Positions 46,231 through 54,427 are shown, numbered from the stretch's first letter. The stretch is 64,000 nucleotides of DNA from CAIKMD01 sp963729935 (GCA_963729935.1 CAVSPW010000002.1:620001-684000), one strand, 5' to 3'. Numbers and translations: made by a program. Notes: generated by a model from the sequence alone, not told the origin.

Positions 46231-47241
46231 ATGCCGAGAATTTCAAACTTGACCCGTCGTCAATTCGTGAGCGCGAGCCTCGTGTCGGCTGCGGCGCTGG
46301 GCGCCTCGCCATCGGCTTTGGCGGCCATCGGCAAGCCCGAGGCGACAAGCCTCAAGCTCGGACTCGCCCTCGATGCCGCGAGCTTTACTCCGGCCTATGT
46401 CGGGATCGACGCCGGCATGTGGAAAGCGGCCGGGCTCGACGTGCAGATGACCGTCTTTCGCGGCGACGCGGAAGTTTCACAAGCTTTGGCCGGCGGCTCG
46501 ATCGACGTTTCCTTGCAGTCACTGGACGGGTTGATCAACCTGTTGAAGGCGGGCCAGCCGGTAAGCGGCTTTTATGCCGGTTTTTATCAGGCCGATTTTG
46601 CCTGGTACTCCCAACCCAAGATTACGAGTTGGAAGGAGCTAAAGGGCGGCTCGATCGGGATCTCGAGCTTTGGTTCCTTGACCGAGGCGCTTTCCTCCTA
46701 TGCGCTGCGGCGACACGGGCTCGAAGCGATGAAGGACGTGAACTTGGTTCAAGTCGGACCGACCTCGGCCAGCTTTCAGGCTCTCAAATCCGGGCGGCTC
46801 AGCGCCGCCATTCTATCGCCGCCCTTCAAATGGACGGCCCAGAACGAAGGATTCCACCTCCTGGGCGCGATGACGTCGGAAGTCTCGCCCCAATGGCCGA
46901 AACATATCTTCATCGCCGGCACCAAATATCTCGACGCCAATCCAAAGACGATCGAGACTTTCCTCCTGGGTTTCGTCAATTCGATCCGCTACGCCCGGGG
47001 TCACAAGGACGAGACCGTCGCAATTCTCGGCAAGCGGCTCAAATACGACGCCGCCAATGCGACGAAGGCTTATGACGAGATGATGCCCGGCTATAACGAA
47101 CGGGGCGCTTTGCCCGACAAGAAATACATGGACATCTTCTGGCAACTGGAGATGGCCAACGGTCAAACGAAAGAGCCTTGGCCCAATTCCAAGCTTTTGG
47201 ACGAGCGCTTCGTCAAGACCTTCGCCCAGTGGTCGAGCTGA
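46231..47241 (+). CDS. ABC-importer substrate-binding protein (SsuA/NMT1-like)
   Basis: 336 residues with a Tat-type signal (NLTRRQFVSASLVSAAALG). The mature part follows the SsuA/ThiY/TauA fold: GLALDAASFTPAYVGIDAGMW, VTVFRGDAEVSQALAGGSIDV-like segment near 75, and SWKELKGGSIGISSFGS. Such proteins bring organosulphonates, thiamine precursors or similar small ligands to the permease. Ligand cannot be inferred. It heads a four-gene operon; the ATPase gene starts 29 bases downstream. Confidence 0.88.
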   Translation: MPRISNLTRRQFVSASLVSAAALGASPSALAAIGKPEATSLKLGLALDAASFTPAYVGIDAGMWKAAGLDVQMTVFRGDAEVSQALAGGSIDVSLQSLDGLINLLKAGQPVSGFYAGFYQADFAWYSQPKITSWKELKGGSIGISSFGSLTEALSSYALRRHGLEAMKDVNLVQVGPTSASFQALKSGRLSAAILSPPFKWTAQNEGFHLLGAMTSEVSPQWPKHIFIAGTKYLDANPKTIETFLLGFVNSIRYARGHKDETVAILGKRLKYDAANATKAYDEMMPGYNERGALPDKKYMDIFWQLEMANGQTKEPWPNSKLLDERFVKTFAQWSS

Positions 47242-47270
47242 CGGCGGAGCGTCGGACCGCAAGGACAAGG

Positions 47271-48086
47271 ATGAGTCATCTCGCCATCGACCGCCTCGGC
47301 CTCGTTTATCATCGAAGCGCCGGCGGGAATGACTTTCTCGCTCTCCATAATGTAAACTTCACGGTCGGCGACGGCGAATTCGTCACCATCGTCGGCCCGA
47401 GCGGCTGCGGCAAGAGCACGCTCCTCATGCTCATCGCGGCGCTCCTGCACCCGAGCACCGGCACGATCCGCCTCAACGGCAAGGAAGTGGAGTCTCCGGG
47501 CTGGGATCGCGCGCTGGTATTTCAGGACTTTGCGCTGCTGCCTTGGCGGACGGTGCTCAGAAACGTGGAACTGGGTCTCGAATTGAAGGGCATCCAAGGC
47601 GCGGCGCGGCGCGAGATCGCGCGGCGGCATCTTTCGATGGTTGGGCTGAAGGCATTCGAGCGTCATTACCCGCATCAGCTATCGGGGGGGATGCGGCAAC
47701 GCGTCGGCATCGCCCGCGCGCTGAGTGTGGAACCAGAGATATTGTTGATGGACGAGCCTTTCGGCGCGCTCGACGCGCAGATCCGACAAGTCATGGGATC
47801 GGAGCTGTTGCGCATCTGGGAGCGCGATCGCAAGACGATCCTCTTCGTCACGCACGATATCGACGAGGCCATCTACCTCGCGGACCGCGTCATCGTCATG
47901 AGCGCGTCGCCCGGCCGCGTCGTTCGCGAGATCGCGGTCAAGCTCGACCGGCCGCGCCGGCTCGAGATCCGAAACCGGCCCGAATTCACGGCTTATCGCG
48001 AGGAGATCTGGAATCTGCTGGAAGAGCAGGTTCGCAACTCAGGCTCCTGGGAACAAACCGATGCCGACGCCGCGATCGAGCGCTAG
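47271..48086 (+). CDS. ABC-importer ATPase (SsuB/TauB-like)
   Basis: 271 residues from ATG 47271. Walker A GPSGCGKST, Q-loop VFQDFALLPWRTV, signature LSGGMRQRV, Walker B ILLMDEPFGALD and the H-loop FVTHDIDEA are all present. The nitrate/sulphonate/taurine group is indicated by the short DFALLPWR Q-loop segment and ALDAQIR D-loop. Its end overlaps the first permease gene by 26 bases. Powers uptake through the two permeases that follow. Confidence 0.93.
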   Translation: MSHLAIDRLGLVYHRSAGGNDFLALHNVNFTVGDGEFVTIVGPSGCGKSTLLMLIAALLHPSTGTIRLNGKEVESPGWDRALVFQDFALLPWRTVLRNVELGLELKGIQGAARREIARRHLSMVGLKAFERHYPHQLSGGMRQRVGIARALSVEPEILLMDEPFGALDAQIRQVMGSELLRIWERDRKTILFVTHDIDEAIYLADRVIVMSASPGRVVREIAVKLDRPRRLEIRNRPEFTAYREEIWNLLEEQVRNSGSWEQTDADAAIER

Positions 48087-48876
48087 AGCCGCGCCGGCGC
48101 GCAAGAGCCCCGTTTCGCGGTCGAGCCTCATGCGGCCGGCGATCGGCACGCTGGCGGTGGCTCTGTTTCTCGTTTTGTGGCAGATCCTCGGCGCCAAAGA
48201 GATCATCCGCTCCGATCTCGTTTCCTATCCGACCGAAATCGCATCCGCCTTGGTCGCCATGATCGTCTCGGGCGAGCTCGGCGCCAATGTCGCGGCGAGC
48301 CTCGCCGAATTCGTCGAGGGCTTCGTTCCGGCCGTTCTTCTCGGCATCGCCCTGGGGGTCGCCTTCGCCCTCAGCCGGCGGCTTCGCCTTCTCGTGGCCC
48401 CGATTTTCGCCGCGCTTTATTCGGCGCCGATGATTGCCTTCGTGCCAGTCATCGTCGTGTGGTTCGGGGTCGGGCCCGATTCGAAGATCGCGATGGTGTT
48501 CCTGGCTGCGGTCATCCCGATCATCATCAACACCATCGCGGGCGTGAACGAGGTTTCTCCATCCTGGATTCGGGCGGTGCGCGCGTTCGGGGCCGGCCGC
48601 GGTCAGACCATCGTCAAGGCGATCTTGCCGGGCGCTCTGCCGACGATGATGGCCGGCATTCGCCTGGGCGTGGGCCGCGCGATCGTGAGCCTCGTCGCCG
48701 CCGAGATGTATGTCTCGCTCCTCGGCATCGGGCGCCTCATTCAGGTTTACAGCAACGGCGGACGCGCCACGGAGATTTTCGTCTTGGTGCTGGTGGTATC
48801 GAGTTTCGGTTTGGTCTGCGTCAACGGTCTGCGCGCGCTCGAACGCTGGCTCGCGCCGTGGCAGGAAAATCGATGA
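48061..48876 (+). CDS. ABC-importer permease 1 (SsuC/BPD_transp_1)
   Basis: 271 residues with about six membrane helices. The cytoplasmic EAA loop is VRAFGAGRGQTIVKAILPGALPTMMAGI near residue 180. The gene overlaps the ATPase gene by 26 bases and its stop overlaps the second permease start as ATGA, so expression is coupled. With permease 2 it probably forms a heterodimeric channel rather than the homodimer found in Ssu/Tau systems. Confidence 0.9.
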   Translation: MPTPRSSARAAPARKSPVSRSSLMRPAIGTLAVALFLVLWQILGAKEIIRSDLVSYPTEIASALVAMIVSGELGANVAASLAEFVEGFVPAVLLGIALGVAFALSRRLRLLVAPIFAALYSAPMIAFVPVIVVWFGVGPDSKIAMVFLAAVIPIIINTIAGVNEVSPSWIRAVRAFGAGRGQTIVKAILPGALPTMMAGIRLGVGRAIVSLVAAEMYVSLLGIGRLIQVYSNGGRATEIFVLVLVVSSFGLVCVNGLRALERWLAPWQENR

Positions 48877-49679
48877 GCGATGCGGCCTCATCGGGCAACC
48901 CGGCGCGGCATCGGGGTCGGAGCGCCAGCCGTTATGAGCCGCTCCTTCTCGGCACGGTCGGCGTGATCGCGTTTTTGGGTGCTTGGCAATTGGCGGCGGA
49001 CTTCGGCTTCCTCAACCCGACGATCGCAAGCAGCCCCGGCCTGATCGCGCGGGCTTTTCTCGATCAATGGCGTTCGGGCGATTTGGGCGCCGATTTGCGG
49101 ATCAGCATGGCCGAATTTTCGATCGGCTTTGCGCTCTCCCTCGTTGTCGGCGTCGGCCTCGGCGTCGCCATGGGAATGAGCCGGATATTGGAATACGCGA
49201 TCGATCCCTTCATCTGGTTCCTCTACTCCTCGCCGCTCATCGCCCTTTATCCGGTCATTGTCGTATGGCTCGGCTTCGGCACGACCACGGTGATCGCGGT
49301 GAGCTTTCTGCTGACCGTGGTTTCGGTCATCGTCAACACCCTTGCCGGCGTGCGCTCGGTCGAGCCGATGCTGGTGCGCGCCGTCCGGGCCTTCGGCGGG
49401 GGAAGACGTGCGGTGATCACCAAGGTGATTCTTCCGGCCTCGGTGCCGCTGATCGCCGCCGGCGCCCGGATCGGGCTGGGACGCGCGCTGTTGGGCGTCG
49501 TGCTGGGCGAGATGTTCAGCTCCAACGCCGGATTGGGCTTTCGCATCTCCTATTATGCGGGTCGGCTGAGAACCGCCGACGTGTTCGTGGCATTGCTCCT
49601 GCTGATCGCTATTGGTCTCGCGACCGACAAGATTTTCGGGGCGATCGAGACGCGGCTACAGCGCTGGCGCAGGTCCTGA
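48873..49679 (+). CDS. ABC-importer permease 2 (SsuC/BPD_transp_1)
   Basis: 268 residues from the ATG at 48873 that overlaps the preceding stop. Six helices and a second intact EAA loop, VRAFGGGRRAVITKVILPASVPLIAAG. It is a paralogue of permease 1 with moderate identity. Upstream in the same frame is open but unrelated sequence (a shadow of permease 1), so the start is well placed. Last gene of the importer operon. Confidence 0.9.
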   Translation: MSDAASSGNPARHRGRSASRYEPLLLGTVGVIAFLGAWQLAADFGFLNPTIASSPGLIARAFLDQWRSGDLGADLRISMAEFSIGFALSLVVGVGLGVAMGMSRILEYAIDPFIWFLYSSPLIALYPVIVVWLGFGTTTVIAVSFLLTVVSVIVNTLAGVRSVEPMLVRAVRAFGGGRRAVITKVILPASVPLIAAGARIGLGRALLGVVLGEMFSSNAGLGFRISYYAGRLRTADVFVALLLLIAIGLATDKIFGAIETRLQRWRRS

Positions 49680-49834
49680 GCACGATCGGGCGACGCGCCA
49701 TAGGGTTCGAGACCGGGAGCGCCGCAAGTTTAGTTCCGAGTTAACTGTCACTAGATTAGACCATGGACTCATAGTGCCTGAGTTAGAGGCGACAATTGCC
49801 AGTTTGACCGTCGCGAGAAAGTTGGAGGCGCGTT

Positions 49835-50015
49835 GGCTGTCGCCGGATTACCGAGCTGGTCAACGATGCAGGCTGGCATGTCGGTGCCGATCGTGTGCAG
49901 CGGATCTGGCGCCGCGAGGGGCTGAAAGTTCCTAAGAAACACAAGCCGAGAGGTCGGCTGTGACTGAATGACGGCTCGTGCATTCGCCTCAGGCCGGAGG
50001 GGCGCACTCCATGGT
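49835..50015 (+). mobile_element. IS3-family OrfB remnant (N-terminal part, interrupted)
   Basis: Plus-strand reading gives CRRITELVNDAGWHVGADRV, then VQRIWRREGLKVPKKHKPRG, the HTH_21/N-terminal region of IS3-type OrfB. A TGA at 49961-49963 sits where a Trp codon is expected, after which LNDGSCIRLRPEGRTPW continues in the same frame before the similarity fades. It covers a part of OrfB not present in the remnant at 24.4 kb and is not functional. Confidence 0.85.
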
Positions 50016-50125
50016 CACGTCTCTGTCTGCCAGAGTTTGTTGCAGAAGTCTGTTGAATGTGTCGTCGAAGAATGATTCTATCATTCTGGGTCGGTCGGCG
50101 ACGGAATTTGTCGATGATGGGTCTG

Positions 50126-50300
50126 CATCGCAATCTGGTCGCGGGCCGCACGCAGCGTCAGCCACTATTTCGGCAACACGCCGGTGGATCATATTCTCTC
50201 GGTGGCGCCATTGAGCTTCGATGCCGGCCTCAGCCAGACCACCGGGACTTTCGCGGTCGGCGCCAAGATCGTCTTTCTCTATTATCTCCTGCCGCTCGCC
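50126..50300 (+). pseudogene. Fragment of a second XrtA-type acyl-CoA ligase
   Basis: Starts with HRNLVAG and, after a one-step frame change, continues ARSVSHYFGNTPVDHILSVA, LSFDAGLSQTTGTFAVGAKI, then VFLYYLLP. The same block occurs in the intact acyl-CoA ligase at about 62457-62632 (HRNLVAGARSVSQYLGNTVE, LSFDAGLSQITTAFSVGAKV). By eye roughly three quarters of bases agree, so it is a diverged relative or older copy, not a recent duplication. Both ends of the gene are missing. Confidence 0.85.
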
Positions 50301-50422
50301 AGTATTGCCCCGATCCTCTGCGTCTCCAATGCATCGACGCTGCGCTGCGAACGGATGCTTTCGGAGTCTCGACTCAACTCCGACACCACGCCCATTTCCC
50401 CGGTCGCCTCACGGGAATGATT

Positions 50423-51478
50423 TTAGCCCCAGAGTCTCTCAGCCTCAGCCTTCGCGTCGACCTTCCACTGCTCCCACCACCCGACCTCGTTGCCGACGTC
50501 GTGCAAGGCGCGGTGATGGGTGGCACAGAGCGGCACGGTCCATTCGTCGCTGACCTTGCTGCTCATGGCGCGGGGCTGCATGAAGCGGAGGTGATGCGCC
50601 TGGGTAGGCGTCCGCCCGCAGATCAGGCAAGACTGGGAGGCCACGTATTTCAGGTGGTCGGCATCGCGGATACGCCGCGGGTTGACGATGAGGAGCGCCG
50701 ATTCGTCGGATCCGGAGGGTGACGATCCTTCGTCGCAAGACGCATGGGACTCGAGCGCCCTCAGGCGCCCAAGCTGGCGCTCGTAGTGCCGCTGAAGCAC
50801 ATCGGCATAATGCGTCCCGCGCGCCGTCACGAGCTCGGGGCTGGTCACCCGCAAGCCTTCAAGGCTCGCCTTGTTGCTCGCCCACAGAGCCTCAAGCGCC
50901 GCGGCGGTGGGGGCGGAGCAGAGCGCTTCCTTCATCGCCCGGCACAGGCTCTGGGGCGTATCGTGGACGCCGAGCGGCTGGCCGTCTGCGCCACGCAGAA
51001 CGAGGGCGGCCGCGGTCTCGATTGTATCGGCGGCTTGTTTCGCATGGCGCACGCCGCGCTGCTCCTTGTCGTAAAGCGCCAGACCGAAGAGATTGCCGAA
51101 GGTCATCAGCGCCCGCTTCATCGCGTCGGTCTCGGCCTCCTTGAGCGCGCTCTCATGGGCCTCGCCCAGGGTGGCGCCGGTTCCCTGGCCCACGCCGCTC
51201 CCGTCCCGGGAGACCAGGGTATCCCCCGCCCGTACGCGCACACGGACGCGGGCCGCATAGGCGCAAGCCTTGCTCTGCCCCCTCACGTCCTGCCACACGC
51301 ATTCGGCCCAGACCGTCTCCCGGTCCCAGGCATCGAAGCCGAAGATGCGGTTGGCCTCGGCGATCACGTGCCAGCCCTCGATATAGGAGAGGGTCATGCC
51401 ACGCTGCTCTCTTGTTCTCACATGCCGCTCCAGGAGCTTGCCCGCGAGCTGCCTGGTCTGGGTCTCGGCGAAGGGCAT
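50423..51478 (-). CDS. Rad52/22-family recombinase fused to an HNH-like zinc domain
   Basis: 351 residues. N-terminal Rad52/22 single-strand-annealing domain with MTLSYIEGWHVIAEANRIFGFDAWDRET near residue 28 and RDGSGVGQGTGATLGEAHESALKEAETDAMKRALMTFGNLFGLALY near 95-140, the typical Rad52-family core. From about 285 the protein has CLICGRTPTQAHHLRFMQPRAM and VPLCATHHRALHD, the HNH/DUF968-like Cys/His metal site. The start shares one base with the Gp157 stop (TAATG). Phage- or plasmid-type homologous recombination is the likely job. Confidence 0.88.
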   Translation of the reverse strand: MPFAETQTRQLAGKLLERHVRTREQRGMTLSYIEGWHVIAEANRIFGFDAWDRETVWAECVWQDVRGQSKACAYAARVRVRVRAGDTLVSRDGSGVGQGTGATLGEAHESALKEAETDAMKRALMTFGNLFGLALYDKEQRGVRHAKQAADTIETAAALVLRGADGQPLGVHDTPQSLCRAMKEALCSAPTAAALEALWASNKASLEGLRVTSPELVTARGTHYADVLQRHYERQLGRLRALESHASCDEGSSPSGSDESALLIVNPRRIRDADHLKYVASQSCLICGRTPTQAHHLRFMQPRAMSSKVSDEWTVPLCATHHRALHDVGNEVGWWEQWKVDAKAEAERLWG

Positions 51479-51981
51479 TACCTTGTCCTCACGGTCAGGG
51501 CGGTGCTGCCATTCCCGAGGCTCGCGCCCGGCACCGTCTGCCCCGCGCTGAGTGTCGCCAGCACCGCCTTGCGGTCGAGCTTCGGCGGCTGCGGCCGCCA
51601 GAAGCGCTCCGGGATCGCGCTCTCATCGGCGATCGACAGACCCGGCGGCACGGCGCGCAAGGAGACCGTAAAATCGGGCTCCGCCAGTTTCTTGATGTCT
51701 GCCCGCTCCATCACCGAGGCAATCGTCATGCGCTTCTTCTCGGCGCGGGTTTCGATCCGCGCGATCCTCTCCTGCATGTCGCCGATCCGGATCCCCAAGG
51801 CCGCGGCGAGCGCCAGATCGTCCAGGTAGCTGCGCACCACCGCCGCCAGCGCCTCGGGCAGGGAGCTCAGCCCCTCCAGCGTATCCCGCAAGGTCTCCTC
51901 GTCGATCTCGCGATATTCCGCCAGCAGATGCTCGCGGAGGTATTCGTGTTCGGCCAGGCGATTCAGTAAGATCGGTTGCAT
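51478..51981 (-). CDS. Siphovirus Gp157-family protein
   Basis: 167 residues from ATG 51981. Coiled N-terminal part (LREHLLAEYREIDEETLRDTLEGL), then ERIARIETRAEKKRMTIASVMERA and the hallmark end DFTVSLRAVPPGLSIADESAIPERFW followed by PQPPKLDRKAVLATL, which is the Gp157 family of phages and rhizobial prophage remnants. Function is not established beyond its constant pairing with phage recombination genes. Directly upstream of Rad52-like gene and divergent from the HTH gene; the 105-base spacer is very AT-rich. Confidence 0.88.
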   Translation of the reverse strand: MQPILLNRLAEHEYLREHLLAEYREIDEETLRDTLEGLSSLPEALAAVVRSYLDDLALAAALGIRIGDMQERIARIETRAEKKRMTIASVMERADIKKLAEPDFTVSLRAVPPGLSIADESAIPERFWRPQPPKLDRKAVLATLSAGQTVPGASLGNGSTALTVRTR

Positions 51982-52086
51982 GCCTTTTCTCCTTATGAAA
52001 CATAATATGTCATATAAGATATATAATATGTCATTTAGAGCCAAGAAAGCAACAAAAAAAATCACTTGTGACATAAAATAATTCAT

Positions 52087-52329
52087 ATGATAACCGGCGC
52101 GCAAATTCGGGCAGGAAGAGCGCTACTTCGTTGGTCCGCGCAGAAGTTGGCCGATGCCGCCGACCTCGGGCTCTCTACTGTTCAGCGCATGGAGAATTTC
52201 GACGGGGTACCGTCTGCATCGGGGAAGAACCTAGACGCAGTTCAGCGAGTTCTGGCATCTGCCGGCGTCGAATTCATCGATCAGAATGGTGGCGGCCCCG
52301 GCGTACGCCTGCGCGATCGACAGCCGTGA
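52087..52329 (+). CDS. Small XRE-type helix-turn-helix regulator
   Basis: 80 residues, a stand-alone HTH: ITGAQIRAGRALLRWSAQKLADAADLGLSTVQRMEN covers the XRE DNA-binding helices, and the end DAVQRVLASAGVEFIDQNGGGPGVRLRD is the usual tail of small rhizobial regulators of this class. It diverges from the Gp157/Rad52-like operon across an AT-rich spacer, so it is the probable repressor of that module. Confidence 0.85.
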   Translation: MITGAQIRAGRALLRWSAQKLADAADLGLSTVQRMENFDGVPSASGKNLDAVQRVLASAGVEFIDQNGGGPGVRLRDRQP

Positions 52330-52585
52330 CCGCGAAGCATCCAATTGAAAAGAGAGAGCTGCGATCCTTCGCAACGGAGCGAAGATACGCTTTTTCGTGA
52401 GAGCCTCATCCGCCGGAGTTCGACGCGGTAACAATCCGAAGCGGAAGACCGCGGCGGGGAAACGGCGCTTCCGCTTCGTGACTACCTTGGCGCAGGTCTC
52501 AATTTTCTTGTGAACGATCTGACGAGCTTGGCTCTGCCAGCTTCCACCGGCAGAACGAGCGAGATTGACTGTGCCAGCAAATCGC

Positions 52586-53188
52586 TCAGTCGATTTTTGC
52601 CTCGCCGCCATCCACCTGCACGTCAAGCACTTGGGGTGCAGGCACAAAATTGCCCATACGCTTTTCCTGCATGCGCTCGAGGGCGTGGAGTGCGCGATAG
52701 AATGATCGCTCGGCCGACGCCTCATAACGCGATACATGAGCCAGTTGGTCACGCCCCGCCGATAACCGCTGGAAGACGACTGCGATGTTCACAATCTCCT
52801 TCCGCTTTTTCTTTGGATGAAGTGTCTGATCGAGGAACGACGATAATGGGTCAGCGGCATTATTCTCGATCAAGTCCTCGGCGGCATCAGCTTCCATTTG
52901 TAACAGGTACGTTTCAATGCGCTGTGCACGATCGAGACGCCACGAGGTGACTGTGAGCTGCCAAACGAGTTCCTCTTCGATCGCTCCGACCGGTTGCAGC
53001 GCTTCTAAAAAGCTTTGATGCTGCTTCATGATGGCCTTTGGGTCCTCACCCAAGAGTCCTGCGCCATGTGCGGTCAATCCGTGCGTCAAAGCATTGTCGC
53101 TTGACCTTCGGCGCCCGCCGTCGCTCTTCGGGCCGGTACTCTTTTTTGCATTTTCCTGATTGGCGATGATTTGTTTGTCTGATGCCAC
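52586..53188 (-). CDS. Conserved protein of the NAKKSTGP class, function unknown
   Basis: 200 residues. The N-terminus has NQENAKKSTGPKSDGGRRRS and NALTHGLTA, a motif shared by many uncharacterised proteins of diverse bacteria that I know only as hypothetical. The remainder is mostly helical (EELVWQLTVTSWRLDRAQRIE, RYEASAERSFYRALHALERMQEKR). Upstream and downstream genes do not point to a function. Often found near mobile or phage-like regions, which agrees with its position here. Confidence 0.75.
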   Translation of the reverse strand: MASDKQIIANQENAKKSTGPKSDGGRRRSSDNALTHGLTAHGAGLLGEDPKAIMKQHQSFLEALQPVGAIEEELVWQLTVTSWRLDRAQRIETYLLQMEADAAEDLIENNAADPLSSFLDQTLHPKKKRKEIVNIAVVFQRLSAGRDQLAHVSRYEASAERSFYRALHALERMQEKRMGNFVPAPQVLDVQVDGGEAKID

Positions 53189-53233
53189 GCTTCGCTCCCT
53201 GGTCGATCGTCTCGATAGCGAGATATGCTCGCA

Positions 53234-53464
53234 TCACAGCGGAAGCCGACAGACGAGCGTTTCTTGTTTTGTCCGAAATCCGGCCCCGACTTCGTCCTCT
53301 CGTTTCGCGCCCGACATTCGCTCCGTGTCGTCGAAACGCGATACGAGCCGCACTTTTCTGAGGCCGTCAGGGTAGACCAGAAATCCAATGGCTTTGCCGG
53401 CGAGCTCGCGTATCGCCCGCCCCAGCGCTTGCCCCGCCTTGGCTACGATCGTCATGCTCGGCAT
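53234..53464 (-). CDS. Weak small ORF, possible conserved small protein
   Basis: About 76 residues if read from ATG 53464. MPSMTIVAKAGQALGRAIRE with KVRLVSRFDDTERMSG has a plausible protein-like composition, but there is no family match and ribosome-site support is weak. May be a real small gene of the phage-like module or an unused frame. Confidence 0.25.
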   Translation of the reverse strand: MPSMTIVAKAGQALGRAIRELAGKAIGFLVYPDGLRKVRLVSRFDDTERMSGAKREDEVGAGFRTKQETLVCRLPL

Positions 53465-53543
53465 TTCCATTACCGCTCGCCCAAACGTTCTCGTTCGGCG
53501 CCGCCGCCGCGCGAATCGTTCCACGGGCAAAACGTGTTCGTAT

Positions 53544-53553
53544 TTATGGTTAA
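53544..53553 (-). promoter_or_regulatory. CtrA-like TTAACCATAA site 3
   Basis: Perfect TTAACCATAA on the minus strand in the divergent spacer upstream of PEP-CTERM gene 1, about 190 bases before its sigma-54 promoter. Third of four identical 10-mers seen in intergenic regions. Confidence 0.4.
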
Positions 53554-53732
53554 TGCTTGAAGAGTAGCTTTTGCGCGAAACCGCGCAGTACGTCATCGAC
53601 ACTGATAGGTCAGCCCACGGCGCATCACGCGCGCTGTCAAAATTTTTTGAGATTGTCGGGATTCTTTACAGTTTTATTTCCGGGCCCCAATCGGTTTTTC
53701 TCTAACTCACTGATTTTCAATATTTAATGTTT

Positions 53733-53749
53733 TTGGCCCGAAATTTGCT
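53733..53749 (+). promoter_or_regulatory. Sigma-54 (-24/-12) promoter of PEP-CTERM gene 1
   Basis: Reads TTGGCCCG-AAAT-TTGCT, differing from the consensus TTGGCACG-N4-TTGCW by one base. The invariant GG (53735-53736) and GC (53747-53748) are separated by exactly ten bases. The start codon lies 55 bases downstream of the element. Presumed activator: PrsR. Confidence 0.8.
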
Positions 53750-53803
53750 CAATGACGATGAGTTCGTTGTGACGCGATATCGATTTTCGAAGGGGGGCAC
53801 ATC

Positions 53804-54427
53804 TTGAAATCCAAATTACGTTCATCCGTCGCCGGCGCGGCCATCTTGGCGGCAGCAAGCGCCGGTGCGATGGGGTTGATGGCTGCGACGTCGACACCCG
53901 CTCAGGCCGGCGTTTGCCCGGTCATCACGGACACGTTTGGTTATGGGGCCACCGACTGTAACATTCTGTTGACGATCGCGCCGAACGGCAGCGTGAGCTC
54001 GAGCAATCCGTCGGGCGTACCCAATTATGACGGTTCGGAAGACGTCCTGGTCGGTATTCTGAACAACACGTCGCAGACGCTGAACGCGTTTTCGATCTCT
54101 GGCAGCCTCATCTTCAACTTCGACGGCGACGGCATCTGTCAAACCACTCGCTTCGGCGGCGCCGCCTGTTCGAGCTCTCCTCAAAACGTTACGAACGATT
54201 ACGCGCCGGACGGCGTCAGCTTCAGCATTACAGACCTCAGCAATGGGATTGTAAATTTAGTTGGCGGCTTGGCGCCTGGCGCGTCGTTCTACTTCTCGCT
54301 TGAGGAGCCAACCGGCTTGGCCGGTATCACGCTTGACTTTACCCCCGTTCCAGAACCGGCGACGCTCTCGTTGTTCGGCGCCGCCTTGGCAGCGATTGGG
54401 TTCGCGCGTCGTCGCCGCAAAGCTTGA
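53804..54427 (+). CDS. PEP-CTERM sorting-domain protein 1
   Basis: 207 residues from a TTG start preceded by GAAGGGGGGC. N-terminal Sec signal peptide AAILAAASAGAMGLMAA (cleavage after AQA near 35). Mature region is Ser/Asn/Gly-rich with few charged residues. C-terminal PEP-CTERM module: VPEPATLSLFG, a hydrophobic helix (AALAAIGFA) and RRRRKA, the sorting signal cut by exosortase. A hairpin terminator follows and a sigma-54 promoter precedes it. Likely secreted or anchored extracellular matrix protein; its own activity cannot be read. Confidence 0.9.
   Translation: MKSKLRSSVAGAAILAAASAGAMGLMAATSTPAQAGVCPVITDTFGYGATDCNILLTIAPNGSVSSSNPSGVPNYDGSEDVLVGILNNTSQTLNAFSISGSLIFNFDGDGICQTTRFGGAACSSSPQNVTNDYAPDGVSFSITDLSNGIVNLVGGLAPGASFYFSLEEPTGLAGITLDFTPVPEPATLSLFGAALAAIGFARRRRKA

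Larger units (their letters stand above)
49680..50422. other. Scar region: IS3 and acyl-CoA ligase remnants, no intact gene
   Basis: 743 bases between the ABC importer and the phage-type recombination genes. It contains an IS3 OrfB fragment and a fragment of an XrtA-type acyl-CoA ligase (both listed separately), joined by about 100 bases that I could not assign. The region is the point where the locus has been broken and rejoined. Confidence 0.7.
53189..53803. other. Spacer upstream of PEP-CTERM gene 1
   Basis: 615 bases. Its right part (53550-53800) is AT-rich and holds a TTAACCATAA site (minus strand) and a sigma-54 promoter for the PEP-CTERM gene (listed separately). The left part contains only a weak minus-strand frame (listed with low confidence). 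Confidence 0.6.
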
